A stretch of 64,000 nucleotides of DNA from Centrapalus pauciflorus (taxonomy: Eukaryota; Streptophyta; Magnoliopsida; Asterales; Asteraceae), in the NCBI GenBank assembly GCA_020465985.1, contig JAANYP010009682.1:1-64000 (forward strand). Direction: 5' to 3'. Position numbers and translations under genes: made by a program. Shown here one piece after another: positions 57,001 to 64,000 of the stretch. Positions within the stretch are counted from its first letter, which is position 1. Every line of letters starts with the position of its first letter. The notes below the pieces were generated by a model. It made no database searches. It was not told the origin of the DNA and worked only from the letters and a program-made list of their open reading frames with translations.

Positions 57001-57560
57001 ACCTAACTGCGGTAAAACACATTTTTCGTTATCTTAAGGGTACACCCGATCTTGGTCTCTGGTATCCAAAGGGAACCGATTTTGATCTTACTGCCTTTTC
57101 AGATGCTGATTTTGCAGGTTGTAGAGTTGACAGGAAAAGTACATCAGGCGGAATACAGTTCTTGGAAGACAGACCGGTGAGTTGGTCCTCCAAAAAGCAG
57201 ATTTGTGTTTCAACATCCATAGCTGAAGCTGAGTATGTAGCAGCTGCAAGCTGTTGCTCTCAAGTGCTGTGGATGAGAACACAATTACGTTATTATGGAT
57301 TCTCGCTCACCAACATCCCAATCTACTGCGATTCTGGAAGTGTGATAGCTATCTCTTGCAATCCCGTGCAGCACTCTCGAACGAAACACATAGATATCAG
57401 ATATCATTTTATTAAAGATCATGTAGAAAAGGGAACAATTGAGTTATATTTTGTAGGCACGGAATATCAACTTGCTAATATTTTTACTAAAGCTTTAGAC
57501 GAACCTCCTTTTCAGTTTTTTGTATCACATATCGGTATGTTGAATCCACCTTTTTGTTAA
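57001..57560 (+). pseudogene. Copia RNase H, nearly intact frame
   Basis: The frame opened after the RT frameshift (56691) runs without a stop through RNase H. FSDADFAG holds the first Asp, followed by KSTSGGIQF, SIAEAEYVAA (Glu/Glu), YCDSGSVIAI and HIDIRYHFIKDHV. It ends FVSHIGMLNPPFC with TAA at 57558-57560. RNase H removes RNA from the hybrid and shapes primers. Confidence 0.88.
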
Positions 57561-58283
57561 AGATATTGTCTAAAATAATTCTATTTCAAACATTCATGTT
57601 TGAAATTTCTTTATTTTTGAAAATATCTGTTATTTAAATTTAAGGGGTGTGTCGCAAAATTAAATTTCAATGTTTCCTTATCTATGTACATCTTTAATAA
57701 TTAATGATCCTGACAAATTGCTATATGAATTTTTCATCACTGAGTGGGACGCAAAATTATTCAGGTTTGTCTGTATTTTTACGGTTGAAAAGGTTCAAGA
57801 ATTATATCAGAAAAAGAAAAGAAAAAAGAATGGGTGTTTATTTGAGTGAAAGTATAATTAGGAAGTTACTTTATATATTTTTTTGTTTTTTTATCTTCTC
57901 TATAATTTTAAATTTTAGGTTGTTTAATTTTTAGATCTTAAGTTTAATATAATATGTCAGAAAATCACAAAAAGATTTTATTTGTTTTTGAAACATCAAA
58001 AAGTCAAAAAAATATTTTTATTTTCTATATTACTTTTGTCTTAACTTAATTTCTAAAGAAAATCACAAAAATATTTTTATTATTCATTTATTGTTCAATT
58101 TAGTTATTAGTTTCGGAATTCATTTTATTTCTCAAAGAAAACTCATAAAAATACAAAAATATTTTTTAATTGGGCTCATTTTGTTAAAATATTTTTGGCC
58201 CATTTTGTTGGATTTAAAGAAACCGATTGGCCCATTTCCAATTTTTTGGGCGCGGATCATCTCAACCGACCCGACCCGGCCTT
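57561..58283 (+). other. Post-pol spacer of 14-kb copia
   Basis: AT-rich with three or more copies of AAAATCACAAAAA-ATTTTTAT-like units (57960-58160). TTAAGGGGTGTGTCG near 57642 is a weak polypurine-like tract. No gene. Confidence 0.65.
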
Positions 58284-58291
58284 TATATAAA
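58284..58291 (+). promoter_or_regulatory. Internal TATA box and pyrimidine leader
   Basis: TATATAAA lies in a GC-richer context (CGACCCGACCCGGCC before it). About 25 bases on, a long pyrimidine tract (ACTCCTCACTTCCTTCTCC, then repeated TTC) spans 58311-58372. This combination is typical of plant core promoters and unlike the surrounding AT-rich DNA. It lies 1.16 kb before the additional ORF start. Confidence 0.55.
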
Positions 58292-58742
58292 TTGGCGGGT
58301 CAACGGTCAAACTCCTCACTTCCTTCTCCTTTAAGCTTTCCTTCTTCTTCTTCTTCTTCTCTCACACCCGTCGCACGCCACTACCGCCGAATCACCATTC
58401 TTGAACATTCAAGCTCATCAAGCCACGGTTTTCTTTCATTTTTCTTGCGTTTTAAGTGTTCGGCACCATCAGATAACCTTCTTTTAACTTTATTTCAGTA
58501 TTTAACCTTCTATTTAGTGTGTTTGATTTTCAAAATTATAAGGCTTTTTAGGTTCAGTTTTTGCTCATTTTAGGTCCTTTAATCAGTTCATTTTAGCTTC
58601 ATGTAGTTGAATAAAATGTTCATTGCATGTTTTTAGTCAAGGATCTGCATTTTCATGCATTTTTGTACGTTTTTGAACTGTTCACGTTGCATGTGTGCAT
58701 GAACATTAACTGTTGATTTTTTCTAAGTGTCGAACTCAGACC

Positions 58743-59130
58743 ATCCGAATTCGGACCACTCCGGACTTCGGATGAAAATTCTTAGAAAATTTTCAAATGT
58801 TTCAACTGTTGCATCCGAATTCGGACCACTGTGCATCCGAATTCGGTCAACTGTACATCCGAATCCGGACCACCGTGTATCCGAATTTGGTCATCATCTG
58901 CATTGTTCAAAATTTTCAATTATTTTTCTAATTATTTTTCTAAGTTTCCTTTTTCATTTACTGTGCATCCGAATTCGGATCTAGCCCGAATTCGGTCCCC
59001 ATCCAAATTCTGTTTCCATCCGAATTCGGTCCTCTACATTACATGTCCATGCATTATCATCCGGATTTCAGACTGAACCGAATTCGGACCACTGTACATT
59101 CGAAATTCGGCTCATCCGAAATTCAACACT
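58743..59130 (+). repeat. Cluster of CCGAATTCGG motifs before the additional ORF
   Basis: CATCCGAATTCGGACCAC and close variants occur about twelve times, many as the palindrome CCGAATTCGG, over 390 bp. The cluster lies between the promoter-like module and the acceptor-like site. Confidence 0.8.
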
Positions 59131-59432
59131 TAGCTTTTTTTTTAAAAAATTTTTTTTTTTTCCATTTTGGCATTTTCATCCAAAATCAAAAATCCAAAAA
59201 TATTTCCAGTCCTTTGCACCATTGATTAGAGTTAGGATCAGTGTTTGAGTGAAAATGTCTGTTCTAACATTGGTCTCTTAACGATTGACTTTGGACTTTA
59301 TTCAGTAGAATTCTCATTCTACTAATAAAGACCCGATGCTTTAAACAGAACAGACAGTTATCATTTCACACTTATCCCAGACTTAGTATCAATGTCGTAT
59401 TCTGTTAAGTCTTCTATTCAAACTCTGATGCA

Positions 59433-59441
59433 TTTCTACAG
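59433..59441 (+). other. Conserved acceptor-like site before additional ORF
   Basis: TTTCTACAG followed by GACTCATGG. The minus-strand copy has GTTTACAG followed by GACTCATGG (about 14296-14312). Identity around the AG in two diverged copies is consistent with a 3' splice site just upstream of the start codon. Confidence 0.5.
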
Positions 59442-59446
59442 GACTC

Positions 59447-62400
59447 ATGGAACCACTGTTGTTCTAACCATGCCCCATTCACCAATCCCTAACAACAATG
59501 CCAAACTTCCAGAAGAATCCATCCTACCCCAATCACAATTCGTCGATTTCTTCGCCCATAACTGGCAACTCGACGTATCCACCCTTCGTAGTGAAGCCGA
59601 GAATATCGCATTTGATATTCTCAAAAACCACCCACTATATTACTGCCCATCCACCGTCTTCTCCGTACCCTAAATATACCTCCAACAGTTCTGGCATCAT
59701 CTCAAGTTTGTATCTGATGCGGAACCATACTTCACCTCTACCATTGACTGTGTTCCAGTTAAGATCACAACCGCAGCCATCCGCCACATTCTCTGCCTCC
59801 CAACCGAAGCCTTTTCACTAACTCGACTTGCCTTTGCCCTAATCCCTTCTCTTCTAGAAACCCTGGAAGAAATCAAAGCCCTGGTATATGATGGCCCTCT
59901 CACAAAGCCATCAGATTTCCGAACAAAGAACCTTCAAGCGCATTGGAGGATTCTATTCGACATAATCAACAAATGTTTCACCGCGAAACATTCTGGCCAT
60001 GACTCGGCGTCCATTCAAGTACTGTCAATGGTTGCAGCGTTCGCTTACGATCGTCACTATGATTATGCTGCATTCCTTTTTGATGAGTTAAAAAGGGTCA
60101 ATCTGGAGAGAGGAACAAAGCGAGGACGTAAATACATACCTCTTTAGTGATTTCTTCAGCTAATCATTCAGTACGCGATGGATAATGACGATGATATCCA
60201 CGAGCGACCAGAAGCTGATGTGTACATGACCGCTACAATTCAAAAGCTGAATCTTCCAAAGGGGAATCCCACAGTTCCGGTAATGCAAATTCCGTTATCT
60301 CTGCTACAAAGAGTTGTACAAACAGAAAGGGTTAGAGATTATACAAGGAAATTTTATCCGGATGAGGCTCAGTCCGAAGGTGAGGCTCTAGTGAGTGAGT
60401 CAGAGGGAGATGAGGCGGAAGTACAACAATCTTTGGGTATGGGTGAGCGGGAGGTCGTTGAGGAACGAGAGGGAGTTGTAGGTGAGGAAGCAGAGGTGGC
60501 GGATTCTGAAAGGACCGTCTCTGTCATAAGAGGGCTCAAGGTAACATTCGAGGGAGATCTAAGCCCAATAAGTCGGATAACCCCTCATAAGACAATCAGT
60601 CCAATGGTCGAAACAACCCCAACCACCTACTTAATGTCCTCTCAAAAGGACATTACTTCATTCCACGGGGAATTAGCACATACTCAATCACCCTCTCACT
60701 CGGAGAGCGGTGGTGTTGAAGTCGATCACGTGTTGCCCCCAGTGACCAAACTTCCTTCGACAACAACTCACTCCCCACCCCCACACACTATGCACGTCGC
60801 CTTCGTGGTGTCCCCAGATGAACGAACTGCCTTCATGGCAGATCCACAAACATCCAGATCTGAGCATCCCACAGTGGAGACAGAAGTGATGGAAGGAAGA
60901 CTTGAAGTTGCTTCTCAAATGTCGTCAACTTCAGGCCATCCCGAGATTAATCTCGAGATGCTAATAGCAGCTTTACGTGCTGCTGGAGTTGTCACCCGGG
61001 CTGACCTGGACGCCCAGAAGGAGGCTGCTGAAGAAATACATACCGCCCTTCTCTCATTTATTAAGGTAAGGGTGTCGCTTCTGAGGATCTGCCTCCACCA
61101 GGAACCCGTTCAGTCCAAGCACAACTTTCCGATCTCTCAAACAAGATAGATGCGCTGACAAGATTGATTCTACAAGTCCAGAAGCAGCTCAACTCCCATA
61201 TGGACTGTCTTGAGTCTGCTGTGATAGAGCTTCAGTGTCGTCCTCAGGCTGAATCTCAGAAAAGAAAACATGACGATCAGGACGACCCTGATCGCCATGA
61301 GGGGGAGAAACGCCAAAAAATTCAGTCTGAGGACCCGATCATGATTGTAGGGGGTGCCAAATTTCAGGGAACCGATTTCCAAGGGTCGGGGAAACAGAGG
61401 TTTGGGGCTCAGGAAATGATAGAAGACGAGTCGTTGGTTGAAGGTACGGCTCCGTTGGATCCAATGTCAGCAATGGTCGAGTATGAACCCGTACATGAAA
61501 AAGTTGAAATCATATTGGTGTCTGATTCAGACTCTGATATTGATGACGACTATCCTTTACTTACTCCAAAGCCTAAGCCCGAGTCGCCACAGAATTCATC
61601 CTCATCCTTCGAATTTCTAAACTCCCCGCCCCATGTACCACAACAAGAGATTCTATCATCAATCCAAGCTCCCTCCACTTTTAAAGAATCCCCATTAATC
61701 CAAAGCCCTCCCAGAATCCAAAGTCCTCCCCAAGTCCAATCTATACCCAACCTCAAACCCAGGAACCAGAGCCCTCAGGAGCTAAGCTTGTACATTGTTT
61801 TAATGAGACACCTGAAGAGCCTGGTATTCACGACGACATCGACTTATATTGAGTAAGTTGGTACACAAAATGTGGGGTACACTCTCTGCCTGAGGAACTG
61901 AAAGAAGAACTCAGGCAAGAACGAAGGGAGAAAATTTTCAAACTACTTAAAGCCCAGAAGGCTGAAATAGAAGATCCCCCCATTCAAGATCTAAAAGATT
62001 TTTTGAAAAAGTTTCCAATCGAGCAGTTCCAGAATCCATTCTTGGAAGAAAGATTTAAGATGGTTTTCAGGAAGAAACCTGGGTCGTTCAGCAGGCGCCT
62101 GTTAATGGAGCTTACTAATGTTTCGAAAGCTGAACAGGCCGAGTATAATCAAATGACGCTCAGGGAGAAAAGGTCAAAGGACAAACACTGGTCAAAGTCG
62201 AAGATTAAAAAGCTTCTCACTATCACCATGTGCAAAAGAGCTAGAGTGTTCTATCCTGCTTTTCAGGTGGAAAGAGAAGATGGAACTGTAGAGGAGTTTT
62301 ATGAGAACGATCTTGACTATGTGAATGTGGACGACGTTGAGTTTTTGCATGAGAAATTGAAACACAAAATCAAAAAAACGCCTGTCTCACATGACTGCTG

Positions 62401-62864
62401 TAGCCGCACTTACTCGAAGTATGAACCGCCGCTCCATTATCATGTGCTTTAGAGACTTTCAAATGGTAATTGAGAGCGCGCTGGTAAAAGTCAGTTTAAA
62501 AGCCCCTTAGCAAGACAACTTCCTGTTAGATCATCACCCTGCTTATAAAGTTGTGCTGAGAGGTCAGCCAGGAGTTATATTTTTGAACCAAAAAGGACGA
62601 AAACGATTCATGCACTTTGAAGACCTCCCTTGTTACTCCGATGGAACAATCATATTAGTCAGAGCTGAACTCACAAAAAGAATACAAGAATTTGATGCTC
62701 AGACAAATCCAGAACTTAGACGCTCACCCAAGGAGATTCAAGACGTCCTCAGCAGCATTGAATATCTGAACGAAAGGCTACATATCAGGCAAGTGACAAG
62801 ATGATTCGACGTCATCCTTGGCGTCTGAGAAACAACAGATCATGCCAGAGTTCCTCCACAATGA
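59447..62864 (+). pseudogene. Additional ORF of 14-kb copia (post-pol), broken
   Basis: Full-length partner of 10550-14298. N-terminal domain: PHSPIPNNNAKLPEES, FVDFFAHNWQLDVSTLR, YLQQFWHHLKF and HWRILFDIINKCF. A frameshift lies just after the start, an in-frame stop follows FSVP (59671), and TAG TGA (60145-60150) falls where the other copy has TAA. MDNDDDIHERPEADVY begins the second part at 60178: acidic, Ser/Pro-rich, a helix LQVQKQLNSHMDCLESAVIE (from about 61166) and KRKHDDQDDPD. The C-terminal block FQNPFLEERFKMVFRKKPGS (about 62027) is well kept. The frame ends at the TGA before the polypurine tract. Function unknown. Confidence 0.85.
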
Positions 62865-62880
62865 TCGAAAAGGTGGAGAT
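62865..62880 (+). promoter_or_regulatory. Polypurine tract of 14-kb copia
   Basis: GAAAAGGTGGAGAT ends at the LTR start. It differs from the G5 version in the minus-strand copy (GAAAAGGGGGAGAT) by one T. Confidence 0.85.
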
Positions 62881-63245
62881 TGTTAGATATTTAATTTCGA
62901 TCTTGTGGGTTTATTTTATAATAAATATTACTAGTTAATTTACTTGTAATTTATTTCTAGTTTAGCTTCTTTATTATTAAAATTCAAGGGGCCAAAATGT
63001 AATTCCTTTAAACTTGCTTTTATTATCCTAGGTATTTAGTGACCTAGGGTTCCGTGTAAAAGTGTGCACAATTGAATATTCATGCGGACATTCTCAGCCG
63101 CCACATACTTTTGAGAGAAAACATTCTCTGTGTCATTATTCTTCATCACTACACAATCATTGAGTTAATATTCTATTTGTGTGTGAATGTTTGAGTGATT
63201 TATATACAAAATGTGTGCTGATTATACTGGGAATCAACATTAACA
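62881..63245 (+). repeat. 3' LTR of 14-kb copia (365 bp)
   Basis: TGTTAGATATTT to CAACATTAACA, followed by the target duplication GCTAG. Confidence 0.95.
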
Positions 63246-63250
63246 GCTAG

Positions 63251-63962
63251 TATTGTGTATGTGTATTGTGAATGAGACAGGGGTGCGAGCTTCAGGTATG
63301 ATTTTGTTCTTATATAAGTGCTATATGTGCATGAGATGAGATCCAGTACGGGGGTCCGTTATGTGTTCCATACGGACGGTGATTCGCAATGAGTGATCGC
63401 GCGGGTTGACTGTCCCTAATAGTCCTTGGGGCGTGTATACACGACAGGGCATGTAGCCGGTTCGTGCCCGTGCTACAGGGTTTTTAGCTAACCACAGGTG
63501 CGCACGGTCGTTAGCCGGGGAAGGGTCCCCACAGGGATTGTGTGTGCAGGGCCTCGGATCTCATGCTATGTGTTCATACCTGTGTAGTGATGTTGATTGC
63601 CAGTGACAGGGATAGAGATTGCTTTGTGTATGTGCTATGTATGTGTGTGACGTGTTTATGCTGCAGAGTCTAACCCCCGCGTACTCACGAGCTTCCGAGC
63701 TTACGTATTCTAGTCTACCGTGTTCAAGGAATCAGAGAAGGGAGCTGTAGATGCGATTGTTGAATTGGGACTGGGATTTTCTGGGAAGTGTTGTGTTAGT
63801 TTTGTGTAATGACCTGATTAGTACTGCTTATGTTAGCATTTTGGGATTTTGTACTCAGTGTTTTGTAGCATCCTCTGACACATGTATTATAGAGTCATTG
63901 AGACATTGTCATTTATGATATTGTGTTGACGTGGAATTTCTGTGATCGGGAGGGGTGTTACA
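63251..63962 (+). repeat. Gypsy 3' LTR, right part
   Basis: Continues the LTR interrupted at 49263 (TATTGTGTATGTGTATTGTG onwards) and ends GGGGTGTTACA, followed by TGTTA. Relative to the 5' LTR it lacks about 60 bases before GTGTTTTGTAGCATCC. Confidence 0.92.
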
Positions 63963-63967
63963 TGTTA

Positions 63968-64000
63968 CCTCCAAAAGAGATATGCACCATTATAATAATG
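63968..64000. other. Flank of Gypsy element, window end
   Basis: 33 bases of pre-insertion DNA that would join 44436 and below. On the minus strand TTTTGGAG|GTAACA resembles a splice donor spanning the target site. Too short for more. Confidence 0.3.

Larger units (their letters stand above)
49264..63245 (+). mobile_element. Sirevirus-like copia element, 14 kb, with additional ORF
   Basis: LTRs 49264-49627 and 62881-63245 (about 5% different by eye) and target duplication GCTAG (49259-49263; 63246-63250). Order: LTR, primer site, leader with TTCGG cluster, gag (UBN2, zinc knuckle, long coiled coil, W-V-P-K tail), hairpin array, protease, integrase, reverse transcriptase, RNase H, promoter-like module, second TTCGG cluster, additional ORF, polypurine tract, LTR. 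Integrase before reverse transcriptase defines copia. All genes have stops or frameshifts, so it is inactive. Confidence 0.95.
44442..63962 (+). mobile_element. Ty3/Gypsy element, gag only, with nested copia element
   Basis: 5' LTR 44442-46260, primer site 46264-46275, internal region to 48208, 3' LTR 48209-49263 plus 63251-63962, split by the copia insertion. The target duplication TGTTA is exact (44437-44441; 63963-63967). Removing the copia leaves an internal region of only about 1.95 kb with a broken gag and no pol, so the element was non-autonomous. The LTRs differ by roughly 8% in the first 150 bases and in the length of an internal (TA)n tract. Confidence 0.92.

Overview
This 64-kb window is plant nuclear DNA from a eudicot. 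It is AT-rich and packed with retrotransposons. The families, especially the copia elements with an extra reading frame behind pol, recall those of Asteraceae, but that placement comes from memory of family types and is weak. One intact host gene is visible: a two-exon germin-like protein at 27720-29069 with its own TATA box and polyadenylation signal. A possible second host gene on the minus strand is suggested by exon-like pieces near 40.1-40.4 kb and 44.3 kb.

Layout. 1-971: end of a copia LTR whose relative lies at about 36.5-37.6 kb. 972-5075: decayed intergenic DNA with a Helitron PIF1-helicase remnant (4514-4714). 5076-6586: a 1.4-kb inverted-terminal-repeat element between (TA)n tracts. 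6610-10178: minus-strand Sirevirus-like copia element without pol, with several polypurine tracts and an array of eight covarying hairpins. 10179-14330: minus-strand copia fragment (LTR plus additional ORF). 14331-17463: Ty3/Gypsy LTR and 5' gag, cut off at a giant (TTC)n tract. 17831-27600: non-autonomous DNA elements (MULE-like, foldback). 27600-29135: the germin-like gene. 29839-33575: two large foldbacks. 33576-37590: tandemly triplicated exon-like unit and a copia LTR. 38037-40003: further TIR elements. 40398-43647: a young gag-only copia element (TR-GAG type). 44442-63962: a Ty3/Gypsy element with target duplication TGTTA whose 3' LTR holds a 14-kb copia element (49264-63245, duplication GCTAG).

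The nested pair gives a clear relative chronology. By eye the Gypsy LTRs differ by roughly 8% over the part compared, the copia LTRs by about 5%, and the TR-GAG LTRs by one base. The 14-kb copia and the minus-strand copia at 10-14 kb belong to one family. Both carry an additional ORF between pol and the 3' LTR, with a conserved acceptor-like TTTACAG/TCTACAG five bases before its ATG. In the 14-kb copy a TATA box with a pyrimidine-rich leader lies about 1.1 kb upstream, which suggests separate expression of this ORF.

The most unusual signals are: (1) arrays of hairpins with compensatory stem changes at the gag/pol junction of two different copia elements; (2) dense clusters of the TTCGG/CCGAA half-site in three leader or LTR regions of two superfamilies; (3) the internal promoter-like module before the additional ORF; (4) two TIR elements bordered by (TA)n microsatellites. 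No RNA genes or CRISPR arrays were seen.
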